Shown one piece after another: positions 1 through 11,447 of a DNA stretch of 64,000 nucleotides. A program made the position numbers and the translations under genes. The notes under the pieces were generated by a model, which saw only the letters and a program-made list of their open reading frames with translations, searched no databases and was not told the origin of the DNA. Numbering within the stretch: position 1 is the stretch's first letter; every line of letters starts with the position of its first letter. The DNA is from Diadophis punctatus similis (taxonomy: Eukaryota; Chordata; Lepidosauria; Squamata; Dipsadidae): the NCBI GenBank assembly GCA_023053685.1, contig JALIGW010000003.1, positions 136,769,126-136,833,125 on the forward strand. Reading direction: 5' to 3'.

Positions 1-71
1 ACCAGAGGAAGGAGATTCTTTTCAAGTTGGTATATAAATTAATATACCATATTCATTTCTGTGTGCATTGA

Positions 72-435
72 CAGGCGGTCCTTGGCTTTCGTTCACAACC
101 GAGCCCAAAATTTCTGTTGCTAGGCAAGGCAGCGGCTAAGTGAGTTTTGCTTCCATTTTACAAACCTTTCTTGCCACCGTTGCTAAGTGAACGACTGCAA
201 TGATTAAGTGACTGGCTTCCCCACTGACTTTGCTTCTCAGAAGGTCGCAAAAGGTGATCACGTGACCCCAGGACACTGCAGCGTCAGTTGCCAAGAATCT
301 GGATTTTGATCACATGACCATGGGGATGCTCCAATGATTGTAAGTGTGAAAAACGGCCACGTGTCACTTTTTTCAGTGCTGTTGTAACTTCACACGTTGA
401 CTAAACTAATGACTGTAAGTCAAGGATTCTAAGGT
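72..435. mobile_element. TA-target MITE, copy 1 of 4
   Basis: Starts CAGGCGGTCCTTGGC and ends near GTCAAGGATTCTA. These are decayed versions of terminal inverted repeats (consensus about CAGGTAGTCCTCGACTTAC) seen in better copies at 22631-23065, 50838-51238 and 57179-57567. Those copies are flanked by TA, as in Tc1/mariner-type elements. No protein is encoded, so this is a non-autonomous element. The superfamily is inferred from the TA target only. Confidence 0.7.
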
Positions 436-707
436 ACATGTTTTGGCATGAACTTTCTAGTGTAATACAGGTTTTGCAGGCAAATTCTTTATTTTTTTTC
501 TGAAAAATTGTACACATTTTTTTGAGTAATGGGGGGAATACATCTGGAGGTACATCAGATGGCTGGCCTTGGCCGATCTTAAAGAAGGAAAATAAGATCA
601 TACTTGGTTAGTACTTTGATGGGAGAGCATCAAGAAGTCTTAGGGCTGTAGATTAAAACTAAGAATAGCAATAGCAATAGCAATAGCACCTAGACTTATA
701 TACTGCT

Positions 708-1089
708 CAGGGATGGGCTCTAACTTTATTTTTTATTTATTTATTTATAGTTAAATTTATATACCGCCCTTCTCCGGGGACTCAGGGTGTGAACAGCCAA
801 GTAAAAATACAATATAAACATTAAAATATATATACATTTAAAAGAAAATAATATACCAGCGAACCTCGCTGCTGGTTCGCTTCCTCCCGCGCTTCGTGGC
901 TGCGCGCACATTGCCAAAAACTCGGCTTCTGCACATTGCAGAAGCAAAAATTAGCTTCTGCGCATGTGCAGAAGCCAAAAACAAGATGGCGGCACCCACA
1001 GACCAGCACTCACAGAACTGGCTCCGTGTCGTCACCACCGGTTTACTAACAGTTCTAAAGAACCGGTTAGAACCGGTAGGAACCCACTC
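708..1089. mobile_element. hAT MITE, CAGGGGTGGGTTC family
   Basis: Begins CAGGGATGGGCTC and ends GGAACCCACTC, flanked by ATACTGCT and ACACCGCT (6 of 8 match), with the SINE resuming on either side. The interior holds CACCGGTTTACT, repeated GAACCGGT and a TGCGCATGTGCA 12-mer at 959-970. An L2-like fragment sits near its left end. It is an old copy with a decayed right terminus. Confidence 0.7.
716..850 (-). mobile_element. L2-like LINE 3' end nested in the hAT
   Basis: (TTTA)n followed by ATATACCGCCCTTCTCCGGG and an A-rich stretch matches, with changes, the fuller ends at 46765 (ATGCCGCCCAACTCCCGAGG) and 49925. Only the 3' end is present, in reverse orientation. Confidence 0.55.
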
Positions 1090-1309
1090 ACACCGCTTCA
1101 TAGTGCTTTACAGCCCTCTCTAAGGGGTTTACAGAGTCAGCATCTTGCCCCCAACAATCTGAGTCCTCATTTTACCGATCTCGGAAGGTTGGAAGGCTGA
1201 GTCAACCTTGAGCCTGGTGAGATTCAATCTGCCAAACTGCTGGCAGCCGGCAGTCAGCAGAAGTAGCCTGCAGTACTGGACTCTAACCACTGCGCCACTG
1301 TGGCTCATT

Positions 1310-1725
1310 TCAAGAAATTGATGAATTTCTGAAAAAAGGCAGTGGCAAACCATTTTTGCATTATTACTAAGAATAATACCCCGGCATCTCTATTTAGTCA
1401 CCACTCAACTTGAGTGACACTAGTTTTTCTTTTTTTCTTTTAAGGCAGCAACAGCTTCAATCTATCTATCCTTCAAATTTAGGTGAGCATTGTTCAGTGT
1501 TGGGCAGTTCTTAACCTAAAATTGTCCAGGGATGTTAGAGCATAATTCTGCATCTTCTCCAGCCAACATGGTTGCATCATAAATAAGGATAATAGAAACT
1601 CTAATCCTATACATCTTGCAATGCCACTTGGCTTGTGAAGACAGATCTAACCAAGGCCATTTATACTGACAACACTGTTATGGGGATCAGGAGAAGGGAT
1701 TTTGTGTGGTCCTTCAAAGAGTTGG
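1310..1725. other. Unassigned AT-rich DNA
   Basis: No reading frame, terminal repeats or recognisable repeat family seen. Confidence 0.5.
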
Positions 1726-1732
1726 ATTCATT

Positions 1733-2301
1733 CAGGGGCGGGTTCCTAATTTTTTTACTACCACTCTGTGGGCATGGCTTATTTTGTGGGTGTGGCTTGC
1801 CAGCCATGTGACTGGGTGGGTGTGGCTTGCTGGACATGTGACTGGGTGGGCGTGGCTTGCCGGTCACATTAGTTATTTCAGAGAGATGTTACTACTATTT
1901 TTGCTATTTTATACCTTACATGAAAATCTTTGCATACAAAGTGTGTGGCACCATGGCAACACAGCAACCTTTATATGCAGAAAATGCTATAGTTAAAAGA
2001 CAAGCAATCTCTTACAGCATTTTTGGTTTCAGTCATGGATTCCTTAGACGATAATATTGAGGACTGCTAAAAGAACAGTATCTTTTAACAGTCCTCAATG
2101 TTTTTGTCTAAAGAATAACAGTATAAAACTGTATAAAATTAACAGTATAAAAGGTTAAGCTTTCGGAAAACGGCCACTTTGGGAAGCTTTAGGCAAAAGC
2201 GAAGGAAAAGTGTCAAATGTGACCGCACCAGTACTGTGACGTCACCAGTGGGCTGCTACCGGTGCTATAGAGTGGACCGCACTGGTAGGAACCCACCACT
2301 G
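1733..2301. mobile_element. hAT MITE, CAGGGGTGGGTTC family (569 bp)
   Basis: Starts CAGGGGCGGGTTCC and ends GGAACCCACCACTG with a perfect 8-base target duplication GATTCATT at 1725-1732 and 2302-2309. The left interior has three diverged repeats around GTGGGTGTGGCTTGCC. The right end has CCGGTGCTATAGAGTGGACC, also present in the copy at 51744-52369. Non-coding; cut-and-paste mobility by an outside hAT transposase is inferred. Confidence 0.9.
2056..2099. repeat. Hairpin inside the hAT MITE
   Basis: ATTGAGGACTGCTAAAAG is followed about 10 bases later by its near-perfect reverse complement CTTTTAACAGTCCTCAAT. Confidence 0.75.
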
Positions 2302-2309
2302 GATTCATT

Positions 2310-3229
2310 GATTTCTCTATTAACACGTCCTTCACTTTATTGCCCCAGTGTATTGATTACATAATTGACTACATCAACCACATGATTACACAGCTTCAGA
2401 TTCCACCCTTGGCACCTATTTTTCTTGCGGATGTAAAGAAAGTTAGTCCAGAGCTGGAACAGGAATGCTATGCCCTCTCAGTGTTATTGAAATACAATTC
2501 CCAGCAGCTCCCTCTACCATAAGGAGTGTAATGGAACGTGTGGATGACCTTGGGAAATGAGAAGAAGAGACGCTACCTAGAAAACAACCAGACAAGAGAG
2601 GGAGGAGCCCCCCCAATGGATTAATGGTCAGAGGAAGAAATTTAGGAAAGACCCACCTTAACTGATCAGACAGTTCAAAGTGGTAGCAGGAAGTATGTCC
2701 CCTCAGACTTGCAAGATTCTGTAAATATACTGTAGTTTTACAATGAAGTAGAAATTAGCTCATCTAGTCTTTTTTCCTATCTGGATTATGTGGAAGGGCT
2801 GACCATAAGGGATGATAGGAGTCTTATTCAGCAATATCTATCGGATTCATAGGTTTTCTATCCCTACTGTAAAGAAATCAGAATGTACTTTTAATTCTCC
2901 AGAACAGGGACCTGCTCTAACATGGACCTTTTTATAATGTCTCAAAATGATGATTTCTAGAATTGGAAAGATGTATCAGAAGGTGAAATGTGTCCTTTAA
3001 TTATAATGCTTTATTTTGGCTGTGCAAATATTAATTTGATCTAAAATTACCAGAAACTATAAAGCGTATTTAGGAAAACAGATACCTAATTCTCAGTTAT
3101 TTCATTGATGTGTGTTTTTAAAGTTATGTATGCTACTTCTATATGATTAAGTTACCATTACATTGATTGCAATACTTGCATTTCTTTTACTAGATAGCAT
3201 TTTTAGTATGCAGTAAATCAAATTAATTT
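2310..3229. other. Unassigned non-coding DNA
   Basis: Apparently unique sequence. No long reading frame, terminal repeats or splice-flanked exon recognised. Confidence 0.5.
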
Positions 3230-3234
3230 ATTCC

Positions 3235-3460
3235 TGTTAGATTTGCGCGTAAAGGAAGAGGCGAGGCACAGGAACTGTTCAGCACCTTTATTGTCTATTA
3301 GCTAGAACTAATACGGACTGCCGGCAGGTTGCAGGGAAGCCGCTTTTAAGGGCTTCCCTGGAGCCTGCTAGCCACTGACAGCAGTTTATTTATCCCGCCG
3401 CTAGATTAACCAATCAGCGCCGGCTATGCAAATCTGTACTCCGTACGTCAGTACGTAACA
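3235..3460 (-). mobile_element. Solo LTR (226 bp)
   Basis: Bounded by TGTTA and TAACA (TG...CA) with a perfect 5-base target duplication ATTCC at 3230-3234 and 3461-3465. On the minus strand it carries a CCAAT-type box (GATTGG), an AT-rich TATA-like stretch and an AATAAA signal in CAATAAAGGTGC, in LTR order. No gag, pol or env sequence adjoins it, so it is a recombined solo LTR of a retrovirus-like or Gypsy-like element. The family is not identified. Confidence 0.85.
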
Positions 3461-3465
3461 ATTCC

Positions 3466-4350
3466 AGTTACACGTTTGAACCTGTGGTTCTTGACCACTG
3501 GTGATGTTTAACTCAAATGTGGAAATTTGAAGCATGGTTTATGTAACCAACCCAATTTCACAATCAATGATAATTATCAATGTAATTATCAGAACGATAT
3601 CGTTTTCATAGGTAACCCAGTAGCAATGTTGTGATGTATTTCAGCATCACCTCCCACTATTTTTCTTTTAAAACAAAAAATACATTTTCCTTCTATTGAT
3701 CACTTTGAGCTTTCAATCAAAAGCTGGCAGGAATTGCATGTCATGACATGCCACAAGAATAAAAATATCCTCAGATCCGTTTTATTTCATGGGCACATAG
3801 ATCTGGCAGGCCATCTCTGCAGTTGGAGAGAACTTGGTCCTTTGTTAGAGCGGGTCTGTAGAAATAATAATCAGTCTGCTCTGGGATTGTATTCTAGTGC
3901 TGTGTTGTGTTACTCATTTGTGTTCAAATCATTAAGGGCAGAGCCAGCATTTTAAGGCCACAGATGGCAGTAATGCAAACATTTAATAAAGCCATTGTGG
4001 ATATTATTATTTTTTGTAATTTCCCATTTCCCCCCTTTCCTCTCAAATGCATTACACCTAGAAAGTACCTTGGCCACCCAATATACCTGTGGCAAACTTA
4101 TGAGCTGGCACATCTGTTTCCCCTTCCCTTAATTCTAAAAGTGCCATGATTCTGGAGAGGCTTGTTTTATTTTAGTGTGTAATTGTGCTTGCTGGTTGTC
4201 AGAGTGGCAGCAGAGAAAAATCATCCACTGGTGGATCCTGTGGGTGGCAGCAGGAAGAGTGGTAGCTAGAACTAACAGCAGCAACCAGAGACTTCCAGAT
4301 TGAAAAAGTAATATAGGAGGTTATCTGGGGCAGCATAGGAAGCACTATAC
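3466..4350. other. Unassigned non-coding DNA
   Basis: Short chance frames only; no repeat family or exon recognised. Confidence 0.5.
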
Positions 4351-4550
4351 CAGTGATGGCGAACCTTTTTTTCCTCTGGTGCCGAAAGCGCAAGCGCGTG
4401 TGCTATCGTGCACGTGCGAGTGTCCACACCCATAATTCAATGCCCCCCTGCCCCCCGTGCATGCGCGCATGACTCCACCTCCCCCCCATTTCCCGACTTC
4501 CGGTGGACCTGGTAGGCCCGTTTTTTGCCCTCCCCAGACTCCAGAGGCTC
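4351..4550 (+). mobile_element. hAT fragment, TGGCGAACC family
   Basis: CAGTGATGGCGAACC matches the terminus of the complete element at 34046-34580. Only the left part is present; it stops where the LINE at 4551 begins. Confidence 0.7.
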
Positions 4551-5364
4551 CTATACTACCACCTCTTACAATACTAGACAACACAGTATCAACAGTAGAG
4601 TCCTTCAAGTTTCTAGGTTCTATCATATCTCAAGACCTAAAATGGTCACCTAATGTCAAAAACATCATTAAAAAGCTCAGCAAAGAATGTTCTTTCTGTG
4701 CCAACTCAGAAAGCTCAAACTGCCCAAAGAGCTGCTGATTCAGTTCTACAGATGAATTATTGAGTCTGTCATCTGCACCTCCATAACTGTCTCGTTTGGT
4801 TCTGCAACCCAATAAGACAGACACAGACTTCAACGGATAATTAGAACTGCAGAAAAAGCAATTGCTACCAACCTGCCTTCCATTGAGGACCTGTATACTG
4901 GAGGAGTCAAAAAAAGGGCTATGAAAATATCTACAGACCCCTCACATCTTGGACATAAATTGTTTCAACTTCTACTCTCAAAACGACGCTATAGGGCACT
5001 GCACACCAAAAAAACTAGACACAGGGATAGTTTTTCCCTGAATGCCATCACTCTGCTTAACAACTAATTCCCACAACACTGTCAAATAATTTACTAAGAC
5101 TGTATTGCTATTATTGTTCTCTTCCTTACTAGTATCTATCTCTTCCCACTTATTACTATAACCATGTTGCTTCTATCTTTCAATTATATTGTTTTTATTT
5201 GTTTCCTAGTACAATTTGATAGTTTATTAGTAACCTTGACTATCACTAAGTGTTGTATCTTTTTATTCTTGATGAATGTATTTTATTCTCCTTCTGTACA
5301 CTGAGAGCATATGCACCAAAGACAAATTCCTTGTGTGTCCAATAACACTTGGCCAATAAAGAAT
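4551..5364 (+). mobile_element. CR1/L3/Rex-like LINE 3' end
   Basis: Despite frameshifts it reads as the C-terminal end of a non-LTR reverse transcriptase: FKFLGSIISQDLKW, then FYRAIIESVIC, HLGHKLFQLLLSKRRYRAL and a stop near 5064. A non-coding 3' region ends GGCCAATAAAGAATTCTATT, which runs straight into the ATTCT microsatellite. A second 3' end is at 36937. The 5' end is truncated and the element is dead. Clade placement is from memory. Confidence 0.8.
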
Positions 5365-5461
5365 TCTATTCTATTCTATTCTATTCTATTCTATTCTATT
5401 CTATTCTATTCTATTCTATTCTATTCTATTCTATTCTATTCGATTCGATTCGATTCGATTC
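5365..5461 (+). repeat. (ATTCT)n microsatellite with GATTC variants
   Basis: About 19 pentamer units continuing the LINE 3' end; the last few units change to CGATT. It looks like expansion of the LINE's own tail. Confidence 0.95.
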
Positions 5462-5462
5462 T

Positions 5463-5650
5463 GGAAGCAAGTCGTTCCACTTAATTATTCTCACTTTCAG
5501 GAAGTTTCTTCTAGATTGGTTCTTTCCTTGATTAGTTTCCATCCATTGCTTTTTGTCCTGCCTTCAGGTGTTTGGAGAGTAGGTTGACTCCCCTTTTCCT
5601 TGTGGCAACCCCTCAAATATTGGAATCATGTCCCCCCATGTCCCTCTTTT
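5463..5650 (-). mobile_element. CR1 LINE 3' fragment
   Basis: Contains GATTAGTTTCCATCCATTG and TGGCAACCCCTCAAATATTG, the reverse complement of the CR1 tail present at 10840-11290. No intact frame. Confidence 0.75.
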
Positions 5651-6195
5651 CACACAAGCAGCACACAAGCAGTTCCACAGCAGAAGCCTGAAGCTTCAAG
5701 GATGTCGCATGTGCTGTCTTTTGCTGTCGATCAGGAAATCTGATTCATCCATTCTCTTTGTCATTTGATGACAATTGGTAAGGAAAAGCACTATGACTTG
5801 GAGCTAGCTGGTGGCAGCTCAGCATTTGTGTGTCAAGATGGTACTTACAAAACTTCATGCAGAAGGATTAACCATTTGACTATTCTTCTTGTATGCCGCT
5901 CTGGTTGCCAGAGAGTTCTGTATTGTGCTAGCACTTAGGAAGAAAAAAAAATGCAAAGAGTGACAGCTTCCCTTCTTGCCAAGACTCACCCCCACATGAA
6001 ATAAGCCCCTGAATTACTAAGCTAATCAGCACTCCCCACCACGATGTGCTCCAGATGTGTCAGATCAACATCCATAAGGCTCGGTGAGCATAGTAAAACC
6101 TCATGCTTTGCTTAGTTAGTTAGGACACTGAGGCTTAGTACATATGACCACATAAATTTGGGTAAAATGATTAATGTGTAATCCATATAATCTTA
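5651..6195. other. Unassigned non-coding DNA
   Basis: Nothing recognisable on either strand. Confidence 0.5.
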
Positions 6196-7078
6196 AAGCT
6201 AGCACTAGCACTTAGACTTATATACCGCTTCATAGTACTTTACAGCCCTCTCTAAGCGGTTTACAGAGTCAGCATATTGGTCCCCAACAATCTGGGTCCT
6301 CATTTTACTAACCTCAGAAAGATACCTGTACAATTAGCACAGCCCCCCCCCCCCAAGGCTGTGTGCTCTCTCCATTTCTCTTCTCTCTATATACCAAAGA
6401 CTGCATTTCTAATGATCCATCTGTTAAACTACTGAACCCTAACCCTCAGAAAGACAGAAAGCTGAGTCAACCTTGAGCTGGTCAGCATCGAACTGCTGGC
6501 AGTGGAATGCAAAGTTAGCCCACAATAAAATACCTTATTCCACCAGACTTGAAATATTAGGATTAGACAATTTACAACTACGTCGCCTCCGATCTGATCT
6601 AAATGTAGTTCATAAAAACATATACCAAAATGTCCCTCCTGTCAATGATTACTTCAGCTTCAACCGCAACAATACACGAGCACATAATGGATTCAAACTT
6701 AATGTAAAACGCTCCAACTTGACTGCAGAAAATACGACTTCAGCAACAGAGTGATCAATGCCTGGAATGCACTACCTGACTCTGTGGTTTCTTCCTCATA
6801 CCCCAAAAACTTTAACCTTAGACTGTCTACAGTCGACCTCTCCCCATTTCTAAGAGGTCTGTATGGGGCGTGCATAAGCGCACCACTGTGCCTACCGTCC
6901 CTGTCCTACTGTCCTATTGTCCTCTTTTATTGGTACCTTTTACTTATGTTATGTTTACACAAACAACTACTATCCTGTACATGTTTGACAAACAAATAAA
7001 TAAAAATAAAATAAAAATAAATAAATAAAAATACTGCATTCTAACCACTGCATTCTAACCATTGCGCCACCATGGCTC
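6196..7078 (-). mobile_element. tRNA-derived SINE split by a LINE
   Basis: SINE pieces lie at 6196-6320, about 6443-6513 and 7030-7078 (ending TTGCGCCACCATGGCTC, the tRNA-like head). About 120 bases of C-rich unassigned sequence separate the first two pieces; the LINE at 6514-7028 separates the last two. Confidence 0.75.
6514..7028 (+). mobile_element. CR1/L3-type LINE 3' end inside a SINE
   Basis: Encodes the end of a reverse transcriptase with recognisable blocks IPYSTRLEILGLDNLQLRRL, VINAWNALPDSVVSS and LSTVDLSPFLRGL, broken by a frameshift near 6715. The 3' end is (AAATA)n. The same family occurs at 23290-23800 and 54842-55157. Confidence 0.85.
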
Positions 7079-7079
7079 A

Positions 7080-8644
7080 AAACAAGGTGAATTACTTTTT
7101 CCAGTAAGAGTTCAGATCATTTGCTCAAGAAATGTTTCTGTCATTTCATTGATTAGATCGTCTATTGGAAGTTCATTTTAAGAGAGTATCTCAAAAATAG
7201 CAGTTTAATGGCAATTTACTTAGTCATTTGGAAAATCATACCACAAAGACAATGAGCAGGAGCTGTTTTTGCACACGGATCCGAAGAGAGGTACGAACAG
7301 AAAGAAAAACTTCAGAATGAAATGTTACTGGTTTATTATAATTCCTTAGTGTCTTTTATCATTGTGCACTGTCTGACTTCCAACAAAAGAACGAGAACAA
7401 AATAATTGCACTGGCTTTTATTTTAAAAAAATATGCATAGATAATCTTAATTTAGTTCAGCCTGTAAGTTCAGTGCTTGAAATGAACTTCCAAGCATTGT
7501 GCACTTATGGAACGATATCAGCTCAGTTTTTTTAAAACTGGGCAAATGTGAAGGCTAGAGGGAAACTGCTTTGCAGAATCAAAGAGCGAGAGAAAGAAAG
7601 AGAAAAGGAAAAGAGAGCAGTTTTGACAGTGCTGTTGTTCATACTCTGTTTTGGCTTGTGTGTTTAGCAAAAAATGTTGGCATATTACCTGGTGTTTTTT
7701 TTTTGTCTGAATGTTGCAGAAGGTTGATTTACACCATGGAGATGGCCTTATTCACTGCACTCAGGCATGCTGTGTCATTTCAGCGCATCTAGTAGCTATA
7801 AGATGATATTGCAGAAATCATCAGAACAACATGAAGCAGAGGAAAGTGGCAGCTTCATTTTGCTTTTGCTTTTTAAAACAAGGAGCTGGTATGATACTTG
7901 AACACCTCAGAGGAGCAGGCAGGGGAGGGGCATGACCATTATCTTTAAAACCAATTTATGGTCTAGTAGGATTATTTTTCATATATGTACTGTAGATGTG
8001 GGACCATGAGCATTTTATTGATGCATCAACTCTCTTGCTAGTGGAATTGAGTCCTAAATTGATGTTGGTATTCGATACCCATTTTGGATTGGTTTGTCTG
8101 GAGCAGCTTATGAGATCATGGCAACATTTGCTCAATCCATGTTGGTTACCAACTAAATGCTACACAAACATCTTAATAGTATCTGATTATCTGTGTGAGC
8201 CCGCTGATGACACTCATACTTGTTCCTTGTTGACCTCTTCAATAGGGCTACCATGTCCGGGCTGCTAAAATTTGGATTATTACTGGATTTTTGCAGCTCA
8301 GATATGGTAGCTATCATGTCAGTACAACCACAAAAGAAACTGAATCTAAAGAAAATGATCCTCATTTAGGGAATCATAATTCTATTATAGCCATGAATTT
8401 TCCCTTTCCTGGAAAGAGTTACATTGTCCCCAAAATAAGTATATACTATGCACAGTTTGGGATCCTACAAGTTTTGTATTTCTTTCTGATCTTCCAGACT
8501 GAGCAAGGAATAAGATTACCTTATATCTGTTTTGGCATGCTTTGGTCTTATCCAGGCTGGGCAGTGCTCTCTATGCTGGGCTGCCTTTATACCTACAGTA
8601 GTCTGGAAATTTAGATAGTGTAGAACTCAGCTAATTTCTAGAAT
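7080..8644. other. Unassigned non-coding DNA
   Basis: About 1.5 kb with no repeat family, splice-flanked exon or RNA gene that I can support. A 107-codon open frame at 8291-8614 has no recognisable domain. Confidence 0.5.
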
Positions 8645-8654
8645 GACTAAAGTA

Positions 8655-9590
8655 ATTGGCTGTTTGATTATCTCTTTTGATTGGTATGTAGATGTTGTTT
8701 ATTTCTATGTACCTGTCAAGGGGTGATTTGTCTGAGTGCCAGGCTTCCAGGAATGTTCTAGGATTTTTGGAACTTGGCTTGGACTAGGATGCACACAGTT
8801 TACCATTTGAAACTGTAGTTAAATTTGTTCATGTGTTGTGCAGTTAAAGAGTTTTCATCATGTCTTCTGACTCCTAGTTGGTGTTCATGGATGTGTTCTG
8901 CTAGTCTTCTGTCTGTTTTTCTTATATAGTAGCTGTTACAGTCCTTACACTGTATATTGTAGATGACAATATACAGTGTAAACAGTGTTGTTTTTTCCTC
9001 TGGGGCTGCTGGGTCTTTTGATTTACTTGGAATGTTTTGGAGGGCTTAAATTGGCTTGTAACTACAATGATGCCATATGGTTGTGATAGTCTATTGGTTG
9101 TTTCAGAGATGTTTTTGATGTAGGGCAGTGTTATTCTTTTCACAGCTTGTGTTTGTTGTGTTGTGGTGGGTTGAGCGGCCAGGCAATTATTATTATTTTT
9201 TGCATTTTGTTGGAAGATGTTCAAAAAGTCAAAAAGGAAACAAAAAGCCCTAAATCATCTCCTTGCCATCAATCAACACACAGATCAGCAGAAATTAACA
9301 CCAAGATTAATATTAGACCAACAATGAAGCTGTAAACAATATCCCAATCAGGAACTACTAACTCAGACAAATATTCTAACAGTAAATAGCAGCCTAATCA
9401 AGGAACAACCAAGGATACTCCCATCAACACTGATAGGGCAAGGCACTAGTATATAAAAAGAGAGCAAACCCCATTCCCTTGTAGCGTGGAGGATGTAACC
9501 CAGTTAGATAATGAAATATCTGCAAGAAAATAACCAAACTCAGAGAACACCAAGGATCCCATGAACAGAAGCTCAGATGTAGAGGCAGAA
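8655..9590 (+). mobile_element. Penelope-like element end with inverted 5' part
   Basis: On the minus strand, 8655-9215 encodes the end of a Penelope-like polyprotein with a GIY-YIG-type endonuclease block, seen in shifted frames as LPYIKNISETTNRL, then CKDCNSYYI, DRRLAEHIHEHQLG. From about 9228 the plus strand continues the same element (blocks GTCAAAAAGGAAACAAAAAG and GAAATATCTGCAAGAAAATA). The minus part stops where the plus part begins when both are compared with the colinear copy at 35945-36345. Frames are broken and the copy is inactive. Confidence 0.75.
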
Positions 9591-9599
9591 ATTCAGCAC

Positions 9600-10839
9600 G
9601 TTTCAAATCAAATCATCAGATTATTGGATTTGATTTGATGTTTGTAAAATTAATGTTTGAAGAGAGCTAGGGAAAAAAAGATATCTAAGATGTCTATTTG
9701 GAACAATTGAAGAAAGATTTTGTATGTGTTTATTCTCAATCTCACTATGTTTTTTTAAATATTTATGTGCTTTTCAGGGAAAAGTGAATACAAAAGTAAC
9801 AGATATATATTTCAGGTCTTCTGTGTAGTTTCTCTATTGTTTTCTCTCTTGGCCATCAAAATAATCTAAAGAGGCAAGCATGGGCCCCAAGATACCCTAA
9901 AAACCAATCTGGTTCTTCCAATCAACTGGAATTATTGATATTCCACATAGGGTCCAGTCCAAAGACTCCAAAACTGGAAGGATGAGATTATAAAATAACT
10001 GGGAAAAACAAATCCATATTTGTTCTTATGAAAGCAAAATGTATATTTTTTGGTTTTTTTCATGTTCAGATTCCTTGAAAAATATGTGATCTGGTATTGG
10101 TTCAGTGGTCCCACATTCTTGGGACCTTAACCAAGGGTTAAAAAGTCTCCTATATGTTATTCGAGCCTGATTGGTATTATCTGAATAAATCTTAAAGATT
10201 TGACAAGATTTTATTTCAGGAAACCTACCAGCTGCCTAACTATATCAACAACTTTCACTATTCATGGAGTTACTTGGCTTGTTTCATTCTAGCTGCCAAT
10301 TCTTTCTAAGCATCTTGACTCTGTTTAGAACTGAAGATGTGTTTTTAACAATTGCAAGCCTCAAGACAAGAAATTGGCATGTGGGTGGATGCTGAAAACA
10401 ATTATCTGTCCAACAAACTTATCTCCTTTCGTGGGTGTACTTAAGCATCTTCCACTGAAATAGTCTTGGAACAAAACTCGTTCTCTGCAATCTTAGGATT
10501 CTTTCTCAGTTGCCTTTAACAGCATTAACATGGTAACTGCTTTTTTGTTTCCTGGCATGGTATTCATGGTATAGCCTTTGTCTTATCCTCAGGCCATGCC
10601 TGAGGAAGCTTAAAGCCATCCTTTTACTCTATCAGTTTTTAAAAAGTGGTTATTCCTCTGTTCTTTCTGCCATTGATATAATGTTGTAGCAGCTGTTTCT
10701 GCTACATCATAGCTGTTTATATCTTATTTATTTATAAGATAGGCAGCCTGTGTCCTATTCCATTTGGGCTTTGGCAGCACTTGTGCCATGGTGAAGAACG
10801 TTGCTGCTATGTGTGGGACAATCATAACTGTGTGAAAAG
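9600..10839. other. Unassigned non-coding DNA
   Basis: No repeat family or gene feature recognised. Confidence 0.5.
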
Positions 10840-11290
10840 TCCAGTATAGCATAAGAGTTCAGAGAAGAGCGACAAAGTTGATTAAGGGACTGGAGGCTAA
10901 AACATATAAAGAATGGTTGCAGGAATTGGGTATGTCTAGTTTCATGAAAAGAAGGACTAGGAGTAACCTGATAGTAGTCTTCCAATATCTCAGGTGTTGC
11001 CACAAAGAAGAGGGAGTCAGGTTATTGTCCAAAACACCTGAGGGCAGGACAAGAAGCAATGGGTGGAAACTAATCAAGGAGAGAAGCAACCTAGAACTAA
11101 GGAGAAATTTCCTGACAGAACAATTAATCAGTGGAACAGCTTGCCTCCAGAAGTTGTGAATGCTCCAACACTGGAAGTTTTTAAGAAGAGATTGGATAAC
11201 CATTTGTCTGAAATGGTACTATAGGGTCTCCTACCTAAGCAGGGGGTTGGACCTCCAAGGTCCCTTCCAACTCTGTTATTCTATTCTATT
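10840..11290 (+). mobile_element. CR1 LINE 3' end
   Basis: Encodes the end of a CR1 ORF2 protein: VQRRATKLIKGLEAKTY, then LGMSSFMKRRTRSNLIVVFQ. The non-coding end runs GTCCCTTCCAACTCTGTTAT and a short ATTCT tail. 5' truncated and interrupted. Confidence 0.9.
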
Positions 11291-11447
11291 TCCTCATCAA
11301 TTATCCATACTTGCTTCTTTTTTATTACTATTGCTATTAACTATCTTGGATAATCTCTTAAGGTTAAGTGTAATTCAAGTGAATTAAGGAATAATGCATT
11401 GAATAGAGTTAGGAGAGCATAAATTTCAATCCCAAGATCGGCATCCC

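Larger units (their letters stand above)
665..1306 (-). mobile_element. tRNA-derived SINE, split by a hAT insertion
   Basis: Pieces 665-707 and 1098-1306 join into one minus-strand SINE: its tail reads AATAGCAATAGC on this strand, followed by ACTTATATACCGCTTCATAG and CTCTCTAAGCGGTTTACAG, and it ends in the complement of a tRNA-like box A (TGGCGCAGTGG). The hAT element at 708-1089 interrupts it. Other copies lie at 6196, 42554, 54923 and 61929. Confidence 0.8.

Noticed and set aside
8291..8614. 107-codon plus-strand frame with hydrophobic segments
   Set aside because: No recognisable family, no flanking splice sites, and length within chance for AT-rich DNA.
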